Shown here: positions 1 through 6,513 of the stretch, in pieces
How the letters are laid out: every line of letters starts with the position of its first letter
How positions within the stretch are numbered: position 1 is the first letter of the stretch
Origin: Lysobacterales bacterium
GTDB lineage: Bacteria > Pseudomonadota > Gammaproteobacteria > Xanthomonadales > S139-57
Reading direction: 5' to 3'
Length of the DNA: 15,353 bases
NCBI GenBank assembly: GCA_026993285.1
Contig: JALWTZ010000325.1
Span: forward strand, 1 to 15,353
Notes under the pieces: generated by a model
What the model was told of the DNA's origin: nothing
The model's input: the letters and a program-made list of their open reading frames with translations, nothing else
The model's database searches: none
Translations under genes and position numbers: made by a program

Positions 1-2368
1 GTTCGCTTTCACCATCGAACCGTGCCAGAGAAAACTGGACTTCCACCTGTCGCAACCGCTGTAAATGTGGCGCAAAGCTGTCCAGCCACTCCGGATCCAT
101 TTGTGTACAACTGAATTCGATACAGAGGAGGTTGCCCTTGAATGCAGCCTGTTGCAGATGGTCGATCAGCCAGTCGGTCATGTCTCCCTGGGTCCAGCTC
201 TGGATGGACTGGCTGACAAAAAGGCGTAACGGGCGATTCAGGCGACAGCGGTGTGACAAGGTATCCATGGCGCGTTTCATGACCCAGCGGTCCAGTCGCG
301 GAATCAATCCGTGTTTTTCCGCTACCGGGATGAAACGGGCGGCGGGGATGAAATCCTGCTCTGGTGTCATCAGTCGCAGCAGGGTTTGATACTGCTCCTG
401 GCTGTTGTCATTGAGGTTGATCAGTGGCTGGAACAGCAACTGCAGGCTTTCTTCTTCCAGGCTCTGGCGAATCAGCTCAAGAACAATCTGTTCATTCTTG
501 TCGGGCTTGTTCTGCCTTGTAAGCGGTGCCGCCTGGTGGACCAGTTCCCCGCTTTCCATGGCCAGATGTGCGGCCTTTTCGGCCTGGGCAATGATCCGAG
601 CGGCATCACGCGGGTTGTCTTCCAGCCAGGCCAGGCCGGCTGTCAGCTGTGGGTGCAACGGGTCCTTGCCGGTCGTTTGCAGGTTGAGATTCCGAGCCTG
701 CTGGCAGAGTTGTTCCAGCACATGAGGGAAAGAATCCCGGTTTTGTTGCGAGCACAACATGCCAAAGCTGAATTCACCGAAGCGGGCGGCTGTGCAGCCA
801 CCAGGTGCATGTTTTTGTACCCATTTCAACAGTTGGGCCAGGCCCTGATCCAGGTGCTGGTAGCCCAGATTTTCCTTGAAATGGATGCGGTTTTTCAGGG
901 TGAGGAAAACAAATGCCCGGCTGTCCAGCGCAGCCTCGTCCAGCATGGCATTGAGCTGGTCAATCAGGGCCAGTCGTCCATCTGTTGGAGTGGGCGTTTC
1001 CGGATGGGCCTGTGCCCGTGCCTTGAGTTTTCTGGACCGTTGAATGCGGGTCTGGACGGCTGCAATCAGGTGCTTGGGCTTGATGGGTTTTTCCAGAAAA
1101 TCGTCACCGCCCATTTGCAGGGCCTCGAACTGGCGTTCCTCATCCTGTTCACCGGAAAGGAAGACGATGGGGGTACCGAGAAAACGCTCGTTTTCCCGGA
1201 TAAGACTGGTCAGCTCCGCTCCGCTGATCTCCGGCATGTACAGATCCATCAGGATCAGATCCGGGCGAAACTTTTCAAGAACATCCAGCGCTTCCATGGG
1301 CTGTGTGATACTTTTTGCATTCAGGCCAGCTTTTTCCAGAATGGATTGGGCAAAACGGGCCTGGGATTCATCATCATCCACAACCAGTACCCGTGGTTTT
1401 TCGGTGGCCTCTTCCCCGGCCAGGGCCGCAAGCGCAGTGACGATTTCCTCAACGGGGCTGGTTTCGGTGAAATAGCGCTTGGCTCCCATGCGCATGGCAC
1501 GCACACGCTCGGCGATTTCACTGCTTTGGCCAATCGTAACCAGCTGTATGGGTTGTGCATGATTCTTGTTGTATGCCTGTACCGCTTCCTTGATCGATGC
1601 AGGGTCGGCATCCAGGCCGGCCGGCAGGAGAATGACCGGGCTCTTGGCCTGTTCAGCTACAGCCAGCGCCTGCTCCCATCGCTTGCAGCTCTCCGTGGGT
1701 ACGCCGGCTTCTTCGATGGATTGCAGAAAGCTTGTGGAAAACTTGTCAGGCTGACATACCACGGTCACCGGGCCATTTTGTGACCTTGCCGGTTTGGGGG
1801 AGTGGTCGACATTGGTATCCATGTTGTCCGAGCTGTCTTGACGTGCATCCAGCCAGCGTTCCCTGGGCAGCTTCAATAACAGGGCATCGGGCAACGGTGC
1901 GATGGCAGGGCCTGGTGCAGCCGGGTGGTCGGCCTGTTTCATGTCCTCCACGGCTGCCGAACCGGAAGTCTGGGTGGCGACGGGTGGGGAGATGCCTTCT
2001 GCCTCCAGTGCAGGCAATTCCAGTGCGTCTTCGGATTCCAGTGTCAGCAAGCGATTGCAGTGTTCTGCAATGTTGTCCAGTTCTTCCTGCGAGGGTAGGC
2101 GTTGTTCGGTCAGAAACCGTTCCAGGTTTTTTTCCAGTTGATGCAGGGCATGGCTTTCGTCAACCAGGCCTGCGCTGCCGCACTGGCCTGCCAGGGTGGC
2201 GGTGTCGTTGTGAAGCACGGCCACCAGATTGATATCCCAGCCATTTTTGCACAGGCGCATGCAACGCGTTCCAAGCCGAAAAATTCGCCGGTGAGCATGG
2301 CGCAGGAAGGATGGGTTGATATCGCGAATCCATTGCTTGTTTTCAGCTTGGCCGGGCAAGTGTTCCAT
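1..2368 (-). CDS. Dual-receiver protein with degenerate GGDEF and EAL domains (partial, C-terminus off the left edge)
   Basis: One uninterrupted minus-strand frame starts at ATG 2368 and is still open at the window edge (789 codons visible). Residues 1-200 are a helical, acidic, low-similarity N-terminus. Residues about 203-315 resemble a receiver fold without a phospho-acceptor aspartate. Residues about 325-445 are a canonical CheY-like receiver: VLVVDDDE with D331-D333, phospho-acceptor D375 in LMDLYMPE, and K427 in FLEKP. A diguanylate-cyclase-like domain follows, but the GGDEF signature reads FGEFS at 530-534. The EAL-type domain keeps FQP (646-648) and PAARFIPVAE, but the EAL triad itself is QTL (661-663), and the usual DDFGTG loop reads ARFDGES. 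Known relatives such as FimX bind c-di-GMP through non-catalytic EAL domains, so a receptor or adaptor role is inferred. The ribosome-binding site is weak, so the start is uncertain. hemJ lies 169 bp upstream on the same strand. Confidence 0.85.
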   Translation of the reverse strand, partial: MEHLPGQAENKQWIRDINPSFLRHAHRRIFRLGTRCMRLCKNGWDINLVAVLHNDTATLAGQCGSAGLVDESHALHQLEKNLERFLTEQRLPSQEELDNIAEHCNRLLTLESEDALELPALEAEGISPPVATQTSGSAAVEDMKQADHPAAPGPAIAPLPDALLLKLPRERWLDARQDSSDNMDTNVDHSPKPARSQNGPVTVVCQPDKFSTSFLQSIEEAGVPTESCKRWEQALAVAEQAKSPVILLPAGLDADPASIKEAVQAYNKNHAQPIQLVTIGQSSEIAERVRAMRMGAKRYFTETSPVEEIVTALAALAGEEATEKPRVLVVDDDESQARFAQSILEKAGLNAKSITQPMEALDVLEKFRPDLILMDLYMPEISGAELTSLIRENERFLGTPIVFLSGEQDEERQFEALQMGGDDFLEKPIKPKHLIAAVQTRIQRSRKLKARAQAHPETPTPTDGRLALIDQLNAMLDEAALDSRAFVFLTLKNRIHFKENLGYQHLDQGLAQLLKWVQKHAPGGCTAARFGEFSFGMLCSQQNRDSFPHVLEQLCQQARNLNLQTTGKDPLHPQLTAGLAWLEDNPRDAARIIAQAEKAAHLAMESGELVHQAAPLTRQNKPDKNEQIVLELIRQSLEEESLQLLFQPLINLNDNSQEQYQTLLRLMTPEQDFIPAARFIPVAEKHGLIPRLDRWVMKRAMDTLSHRCRLNRPLRLFVSQSIQSWTQGDMTDWLIDHLQQAAFKGNLLCIEFSCTQMDPEWLDSFAPHLQRLRQVEVQFSLARFDGESE

Positions 2369-2380
2369 GGTTTGGTCTCG

Positions 2381-2497
2381 CAGCAATTGTCAGCAGCACC
2401 GAAACAAGGGTGCATCCGGTTGGAACTATAGCATGATCAAGGGCAATTCCCAGCAATTGTCGCTTGAAAACATGTGCTTACAACGGTTTTTTCAAGC
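2381..2497. repeat. Direct and inverted repeats in the hemJ / GGDEF-EAL gap
   Basis: The 169-bp gap carries an 11-bp direct repeat CAGCAATTGTC at 2381-2391 and 2451-2461, with start points 70 bp apart and a CAATTG palindrome in each. It also has a 9-bp inverted repeat, GCTTGAAAA (2462-2470) facing TTTTCAAGC (2489-2497). On the minus strand these sit just upstream of the GGDEF-EAL start. They could be an operator or a weak RNA hairpin; no known binding motif was recognised. Confidence 0.3.
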
Positions 2498-2537
2498 ATT
2501 TTGAAGGCATTTGGTTCCAGATGTTGTTTCTGGTTGG

Positions 2538-2954
2538 TCAAAATGGCTTCAGTTCTACCAGTAACACGATGGCAATCAGCAGGAAAACCGGTGCTTCATT
2601 AAACCAGCGAAACCACACATGCCCATGGGGGATCTCATCGCTGGCCAACTGTCGAACCAGACGCCAGCACCAAAGATGGTAGCCGAACAACAACAGCACC
2701 AGGCCCAGCTTGGCATGCAGCCACCCCTGTGAAAGAAAGCCGGGTACCAGCCACAGTAATGCCGTGGCAAAGCACAGGTTCAGGATTGCCGCCACATGGG
2801 TGATGCCCAGTAACTTTCTTTCCATGATTTTCAGCTGTGCCCGTACTTCCGGATGCGGGCTCATGCTGTGGTAGACAAACAGCCTGGGCAGGTAAAACAG
2901 ACCGGCAAACCAGGACACCATAAAAACGATATGGAAGGATTTTACCCACAACAT
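2538..2954 (-). CDS. hemJ: HemJ-type protoporphyrinogen IX oxidase (CopD/UPF0093 membrane protein)
   Basis: This 138-residue integral membrane protein matches the usual HemJ length of about 140. HemJ proteins oxidise protoporphyrinogen IX to protoporphyrin IX in haem synthesis at the cytoplasmic membrane. Visible family marks are KSFHIVFMVSWFAGLFYLPR at residues 5-24 (conserved H8), the WLHAKLGLVLLLFGYH segment at 78-93 with the conserved lysine K82, and a final hydrophobic helix at about 121-134. Four hydrophobic segments can be seen. The ATG at 2954 gives the standard family N-terminus. A TAGAAT hexamer on the minus strand (2983-2988) about 30 bp upstream could be a -10 element. The gene precedes the GGDEF-EAL gene on the same strand and diverges from the flagellin genes; no functional link to either is evident. 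Confidence 0.9.
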   Translation of the reverse strand: MLWVKSFHIVFMVSWFAGLFYLPRLFVYHSMSPHPEVRAQLKIMERKLLGITHVAAILNLCFATALLWLVPGFLSQGWLHAKLGLVLLLFGYHLWCWRLVRQLASDEIPHGHVWFRWFNEAPVFLLIAIVLLVELKPF

Positions 2955-3005
2955 GGCTGCATTTTCCGCTGAAAAAACAAGGATTCTAACACCCGGATGA
3001 ATGCC

Positions 3006-3032
3006 GGCGGCAAGGGGCAGAAGCTTGCCGCC
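3006..3032. repeat. 9-bp inverted repeat upstream of the first flagellin promoter
   Basis: GGCGGCAAG (3006-3014) faces CTTGCCGCC (3024-3032) across a 9-nt loop. There is no T-tract on either strand, so it is not a typical terminator. It lies between divergent hemJ and the flagellin promoter. The second flagellin promoter also has a hairpin a few tens of bp upstream (4901-4921). Confidence 0.4.
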
Positions 3033-3066
3033 TGGGGCGCAAAGTTGCCGGATTGGAAAAAAGTTC

Positions 3067-3093
3067 TAAAGTTTGCTGGAAAGCCGCCGTTAT
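3067..3093 (+). promoter_or_regulatory. Sigma-28 (FliA) promoter of the first flagellin unit
   Basis: TAAAGTTT (3067-3074) is followed by an 11-nt spacer and GCCGTTAT (3086-3093). The FliA consensus is TAAAGTTT-N11-GCCGATAA, so the -35 box is perfect and the -10 box close. Transcription would start near 3100, leaving a leader of about 60 nt. Confidence 0.9.
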
Positions 3094-3160
3094 CAGCAGT
3101 CAGGAGCCTTGTAGCAAGCTACCCGGCGCCAATTCGTAAAACCCTAGAGGAGGCAAGAAA

Positions 3161-3985
3161 ATGCCTGTTACAGTCAATACCAACCTGTTTTCCATTAACG
3201 CGCAGAAGAACCTGGCGCGTACCCAGGGAGACTTGACGACATCCATGCAACGGCTGTCTTCCGGTCTTCGCATCAACATGGCCAAGGATGATGCCGCCGG
3301 GCTGGCTGTAGCCACCCGCATGGATGCCCAGGCTCGTGGTCTTTCCATGGCGGAACGCAATGCCAATGACGGCATCTCCCTGCTGCAGGTGGCGGATAAT
3401 GCCCTGCAATCCATGAGTGGCGTGCTGCAACGCATGCGGGAACTGGCGGTGCAGTCGGCCAACGGCACTTACAGCAATGCCGACCGTACCCTGATGGATA
3501 CGGAATATCAGCAGCTGAGCGCAGAGCTGGATCGTATCGCCACGCAGGCCAGTTTCAATGGCGTGACCATTCTTGATGCGGCTGGTACGGCCACGGCCAC
3601 GACGTTCACATTTCAGGTGGGCGCCAATTCGGGTGAAACCATTTCGGTTACCCTCGCCGATGCTACCGGCGTCAATGCTTCTGCAGGTAGTATCACCACA
3701 GCGGCCAATGCCAATACCGCCTTGGGTAATCTGGATACGGCACTGAATACGGTAAATACCCAGCTGTCTACCGTGGGCGCGGCACAAAGCCGACTGGACA
3801 ACACCATTTCCAACCTGCGCTCCATGCAGGAAGCACAGCGGGCTTCCTACAGCCGGATCATGGATGCCGACTTTGCCGCGGAAACGGCGCGGATGACTCG
3901 TGCGCAGATTCTGCAACAGGCGGGTGTTTCCACTCTTGCCCAGGCCAATGCTTCACCACAGCTGGCGCTGGCGCTGTTGCAGTAA
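3161..3985 (+). CDS. fliC: Flagellin 1
   Basis: Filament subunit of 274 residues, exported by the flagellar type III apparatus. The N-terminal D0/D1 region begins MPVTVNTNLFSINAQKNL and includes the conserved D1 segment LQRMRELAVQSAN at 89-101, which matches the TLR5-recognised region of enterobacterial flagellins. The C-terminal D1/D0 region holds SRLDNTISNL and AQILQQAGVSTLAQAN and ends LALALLQ. The variable centre, about residues 143-190, is short and rich in Ala, Thr and Asn, so the outer D2/D3 domains of longer flagellins are absent. ATG 3161 follows a strong GAGGAGG ribosome-binding site. The gene is read from the sigma-28 promoter at 3067 and lies 15 bp before flagellin 2, so the two are probably co-transcribed. 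Of the three copies it is the most divergent at nucleotide level. Confidence 0.95.
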   Translation: MPVTVNTNLFSINAQKNLARTQGDLTTSMQRLSSGLRINMAKDDAAGLAVATRMDAQARGLSMAERNANDGISLLQVADNALQSMSGVLQRMRELAVQSANGTYSNADRTLMDTEYQQLSAELDRIATQASFNGVTILDAAGTATATTFTFQVGANSGETISVTLADATGVNASAGSITTAANANTALGNLDTALNTVNTQLSTVGAAQSRLDNTISNLRSMQEAQRASYSRIMDADFAAETARMTRAQILQQAGVSTLAQANASPQLALALLQ

Positions 3986-4000
3986 AGGGAGGGTAGAGCC

Positions 4001-4849
4001 ATGCCTGTTACCGTAAATACCAATCTGTTATCCATCAACGCGCAGAAGAACCTGGCACGTACCCAGGGTGACCTGACCACGGCCATGCAGCGGCTGTCTT
4101 CCGGCCTGCGAATCAATATGGCCAAGGACGATGCGGCCGGCCTGGCGGTGGCCACCCGCATGGATGCCCAGGCTCGCGGCCTGGGTGTGGCCGAGCGCAA
4201 TGCCAATGATGGTGTTTCCCTGCTGCAGGTGGCAGATAATGCCCTGCAATCCATGAGTGGCGTGCTGCAGCGCATGCGCGAGCTGGCGGTACAATCGGCC
4301 AACGGTACCTACAGCAATGCCGATCGCACCCTGATGGACACCGAGTTCCAGGAACTGAATGCCGAACTGGACCGGATCGCCACCCAGGCATCTTTTAATG
4401 GTTTGAACATTATTGGTGCCAATGCCGGTACCTTCACCTTCCAAGTGGGTGCCAATGCCGGGGAAACCATTACCATCTCCCTGTCGGATGCACGCAATAT
4501 CAATGCGACAACGGATGCGGGAACCACCACCGCCGGTTATACCCTGGCTGGCGGGGTCGATACGGTTACCGATGCCAATGACGCGTTGATCATTATCGAC
4601 AAGGCCCTGAATACCTTGAACACCCAGCTTTCCACCGTGGGTGCTTCCCAGAGCCGGCTGGACAACACCATCTCCAACCTCCGTTCCATGCAGGAGGCAC
4701 AGCGAGCGTCCTACAGCCGGATTATGGATGCGGATTTTGCCGCGGAAACGGCGCGGATGACCCGGGCGCAGATTCTGCAGCAAGCCGGGGTTTCCACTCT
4801 GGCTCAGGCCAACGCCTCGCCACAGCTGGCATTGCGCTTGCTCGCCTGA
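4001..4849 (+). CDS. fliC: Flagellin 2
   Basis: A 282-residue flagellin with the same short D0/D1-only design as its neighbours and the longest variable centre (about residues 140-195, rich in Thr, Ala and Asp). It starts MPVTVNTNLLSINAQKNL after a GGGAGGG ribosome-binding site and ends LALRLLA, where the other two end in LLQ. It has no sigma-28 promoter of its own and sits 15 bp downstream of flagellin 1, so it depends on the promoter at 3067. A strong terminator follows at 4878. Its 5' coding region is almost identical in DNA to flagellin 3, which points to recent duplication or gene conversion. Confidence 0.95.
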   Translation: MPVTVNTNLLSINAQKNLARTQGDLTTAMQRLSSGLRINMAKDDAAGLAVATRMDAQARGLGVAERNANDGVSLLQVADNALQSMSGVLQRMRELAVQSANGTYSNADRTLMDTEFQELNAELDRIATQASFNGLNIIGANAGTFTFQVGANAGETITISLSDARNINATTDAGTTTAGYTLAGGVDTVTDANDALIIIDKALNTLNTQLSTVGASQSRLDNTISNLRSMQEAQRASYSRIMDADFAAETARMTRAQILQQAGVSTLAQANASPQLALRLLA

Positions 4850-4877
4850 TCGCAGGCAATCGCAACAAGTGAGCATT

Positions 4878-4904
4878 CGGCAACCTTCGGGTTGCCGTTT
4901 TTTT
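4878..4904 (+). terminator. Rho-independent terminator after flagellin 2
   Basis: CGGCAACC (4878-4885), loop TTCG, GGTTGCCG (4890-4897), then seven T. The preceding GCATT and the stem closely resemble the terminator at 5919 downstream of flagellin 3. Confidence 0.9.
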
Positions 4905-4921
4905 GCCGCTTGCCGGCAAAA
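4901..4921. repeat. 8-bp inverted repeat directly after the flagellin 2 terminator
   Basis: TTTTGCCG (4901-4908) and CGGCAAAA (4914-4921) flank a 5-nt loop. The left arm uses the end of the terminator T-tract. It may be a second weak hairpin; it lies 22 bp upstream of the next sigma-28 promoter. Confidence 0.4.
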
Positions 4922-4942
4922 GAGGAAAAACAAAAAAAGTTC

Positions 4943-4969
4943 TAAAGTAATCACGCATGCGGCCGTTAA
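4943..4969 (+). promoter_or_regulatory. Sigma-28 (FliA) promoter of flagellin 3
   Basis: TAAAGTAA (4943-4950), an 11-nt spacer, then GCCGTTAA (4962-4969). It shares the upstream stretch AAAAAAGTTCTAAAGT with the promoter at 3067. The transcript would start near 4976 with a leader of about 37 nt. Confidence 0.88.
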
Positions 4970-5012
4970 CCCAGTCAAGAGCCTTGTGGCTTGCTGACCC
5001 GGAGAGAGAATC

Positions 5013-5834
5013 ATGCCAGTAACTGTCAATACCAACCTGTTTTCCATCAACGCCCAGAAGAACCTGGCGCGTACCCAGGGCGACCTGACCACGGCCATGC
5101 AGCGGCTGTCTTCCGGCCTGCGCATCAACATGGCCAAGGACGATGCGGCCGGCCTGGCGGTGGCCACCCGCATGGATGCCCAGGCTCGTGGCCTGGGTGT
5201 GGCCGAGCGCAATGCCAATGATGGTGTTTCCCTGCTGCAGGTGGCAGATAATGCCCTGCAATCCATGAGTGGCGTGCTGCAGCGCATGCGCGAGCTGGCG
5301 GTACAATCAGCCAACGGTACCTACAGTAATGCCGATCGCGCCCTGATGGACACCGAATTTGGTGAGTTGAATGCAGAGCTGGACCGTATTGCCACCCAGG
5401 CTTCCTTCAACAGCCTGAACATCGTCGGTGCCGATGCGGGTACCTTCACCTTCCAGGTGGGTGCGAACGCCGGTGAGACCATTACCGTATCCCTGAGTGA
5501 TGCACGCACTTTGAACAACGGAACGGCTTTCACAAATGGCATTGGCAATACAACCAATGCCAATGCAGCCATCACGGCCATTGATACCGCACTGAATACC
5601 CTGAACACCCAGCTTTCCACGGTTGGTGCTTCCCAGAGCCGGCTGGACAACACCATCTCCAACCTGCGGGCCATGCAGGAGGCACAGCGCGCATCCTACA
5701 GCCGGATCATGGATGCCGACTTTGCCGCGGAAACGGCACGGATGACACGAGCGCAGATTCTGCAGCAGGCGGGTGTTTCCACCCTGGCCCAGGCCAATGC
5801 CTCACCGCAACTTGCGTTGAGCCTGTTGCAGTAA
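5013..5834 (+). CDS. fliC: Flagellin 3
   Basis: A 273-residue flagellin that starts MPVTVNTNLFSINAQKNL and ends LALSLLQ. D0/D1 regions are conserved at both ends around a short variable centre (about residues 140-185). It forms its own transcription unit, with the sigma-28 promoter at 4943, a GGAGAGAG ribosome-binding site and two terminators in series (5851 and 5919). Over a 200-bp stretch (5153-5352 against 4141-4340) I count four differences from flagellin 2, but about 27 between flagellins 2 and 1 over the matching part. No flaG, fliD or fliS follows, so this is an isolated structural cluster in the visible window. Confidence 0.95.
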   Translation: MPVTVNTNLFSINAQKNLARTQGDLTTAMQRLSSGLRINMAKDDAAGLAVATRMDAQARGLGVAERNANDGVSLLQVADNALQSMSGVLQRMRELAVQSANGTYSNADRALMDTEFGELNAELDRIATQASFNSLNIVGADAGTFTFQVGANAGETITVSLSDARTLNNGTAFTNGIGNTTNANAAITAIDTALNTLNTQLSTVGASQSRLDNTISNLRAMQEAQRASYSRIMDADFAAETARMTRAQILQQAGVSTLAQANASPQLALSLLQ

Positions 5835-5850
5835 CACAGGGCGAACCATG

Positions 5851-5878
5851 ACCGGCCAGAACCCTGGCCGGTTTTTTT
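5851..5878 (+). terminator. First terminator after flagellin 3
   Basis: ACCGGCCAG (5851-5859), loop AACC, CTGGCCGGT (5864-5872), running into seven T. The stem is 9 bp and perfect. Confidence 0.92.
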
Positions 5879-5918
5879 ATCCGAAAAACTATCCTGGCTT
5901 CAACTGGCATGAAGCATT

Positions 5919-5944
5919 CGGCAGCCTTTTGGCTGCCGTTTTTT
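5919..5944 (+). terminator. Second terminator after flagellin 3
   Basis: CGGCAGCC (5919-5926), loop TTTT, GGCTGCCG (5931-5938), then six T. It insulates the flagellin unit from the hvf operon. Confidence 0.88.
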
Positions 5945-5956
5945 GTCTTATATGAT
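5929..5956 (+). promoter_or_regulatory. Possible promoter for the hvf operon
   Basis: TTGGCT (5929-5934), a 16-nt spacer and TATGAT (5951-5956) fit a sigma-70 type promoter. The -35 box lies inside the preceding terminator stem. It would give a leader of about 120 nt before hvfA. Related operons in other bacteria are often driven by ECF sigma factors, so the true promoter may lie elsewhere in 5950-6040; no clear ECF motif was found. Confidence 0.35.
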
Positions 5957-6043
5957 AAAAAAAGGCAGCCAGATAGGAAAAATGCATACCCTGTGCAATG
6001 GAAATCTGAAAGACATGGTCTGATGAAGCACAGATTTTTCTCG

Positions 6044-6077
6044 GGAGGGGTAACCTCCATCACAACCATCAATGGAG
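6044..6077 (+). promoter_or_regulatory. Two mutually exclusive hairpins over the hvfA ribosome-binding site
   Basis: GGAGG (6044-6048) can pair with CCTCC (6054-6058) across a 5-nt loop. Alternatively CTCCAT (6055-6060) can pair with ATGGAG (6072-6077), which contains the hvfA Shine-Dalgarno GGAG (6074-6077). The shared CTCC strand means only one of the two can form, so one state would hide and the other free the ribosome-binding site. Both stems are short; control is inferred, not shown. Confidence 0.35.
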
Positions 6078-6085
6078 ATAGAACC

Positions 6086-6505
6086 ATGACAAGCAAGAGC
6101 AACGCGAAAACACTTCTGGCTACCGCTGCAGGCCTGGCTATGGCTGGTGGGGTCGCAACCCAGGCACAGGCTTCCGACAATCCCTTTGTCAGTCATGTCA
6201 TGAGTGACGGTGGCTATCGACAGCATGCTGCTGCGTCTGCAGAAGGTAAGTGTGGCGGCAAGGCTGAAGAGGGCAAGAAAGCTGAAGGTAAGTGTGGCGC
6301 CAAGCACAAGGGCAAGGAAGGCAAATGCGGAGAAGGCAAGTGTGGCGCCAACAAGAAGAAGGCCATGGAAGGGAAATGTGGTGACAAGATGAAAGGTAAG
6401 GAAGGCAAGTGCGGCGACAAGATGAAAGGTAAGGAAGGCAAGTGCGGCGACAAGATGAAAGGCAAGGAAGGCAAGTGTGGCGGCAAGATGAAGGATAATG
6501 GCTGA
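6086..6505 (+). CDS. hvfA: HvfA/bufferin-type RiPP metallophore precursor with eight EGKCG motifs
   Basis: A 139-residue secreted precursor peptide. Residues 1-29 form a Sec signal peptide (lysines, then a hydrophobic Ala/Leu/Gly core, probable cleavage after TQAQA). The rest is rich in Lys and Gly. All eight cysteines (56, 70, 81, 86, 98, 109, 120, 131) lie in the pentapeptide EGKCG. From residue 95 the unit is a regular 11-mer, EGKCGDKMKGK. In the HvfA and bufferin families, cysteines of this motif are oxidised by a DUF692 enzyme to oxazolone/thioamide or thiooxazole groups that bind copper; that chemistry is assigned here by homology. The first codons upstream could extend the frame to 5909, but ATG 6086 has GGAG 8 nt upstream and starts exactly at a signal peptide. 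The maturase gene follows after 8 bp. Confidence 0.9.
   Translation: MTSKSNAKTLLATAAGLAMAGGVATQAQASDNPFVSHVMSDGGYRQHAAASAEGKCGGKAEEGKKAEGKCGAKHKGKEGKCGEGKCGANKKKAMEGKCGDKMKGKEGKCGDKMKGKEGKCGDKMKGKEGKCGGKMKDNG
6368..6493 (+). repeat. 33-bp in-frame tandem repeat inside hvfA
   Basis: Three full 33-bp units start at 6368, 6401 and 6434, and a partial fourth at 6467. Each encodes EGKCGDKMKGK. Units 2 and 3 differ by a single base (GGT or GGC); unit 1 has a few silent changes. This is typical of copy-number change by slippage or recombination, and each unit adds one modifiable cysteine. Confidence 0.92.
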
Positions 6506-6513
6506 ATTCTGCC

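Noticed and set aside
311..1783. Long plus-strand open frame of 490 codons
   Set aside because: It is codon-aligned antisense to the two-receiver GGDEF-EAL gene, whose minus-strand translation shows clear receiver and EAL-family motifs; the plus-strand protein has no recognisable domain.
6049..6054. GTAACC resembling the -35 of some ECF sigma promoters
   Set aside because: No matching -10 at the right distance, and transcription would begin inside or after the ribosome-binding site.
5909..6085. N-terminal extension of the hvfA frame by 59 codons
   Set aside because: It starts inside the flagellin terminator, lacks a ribosome-binding site and would bury the signal peptide.
6072..6089. Five-codon upstream frame ATG to TGA overlapping the hvfA start
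   Set aside because: It has no Shine-Dalgarno sequence at a usable distance and most likely arises by chance from the hvfA ribosome-binding site.
6368..6493. CRISPR-like direct repeats
   Set aside because: The units abut without spacers and are in-frame coding repeats of the precursor peptide.
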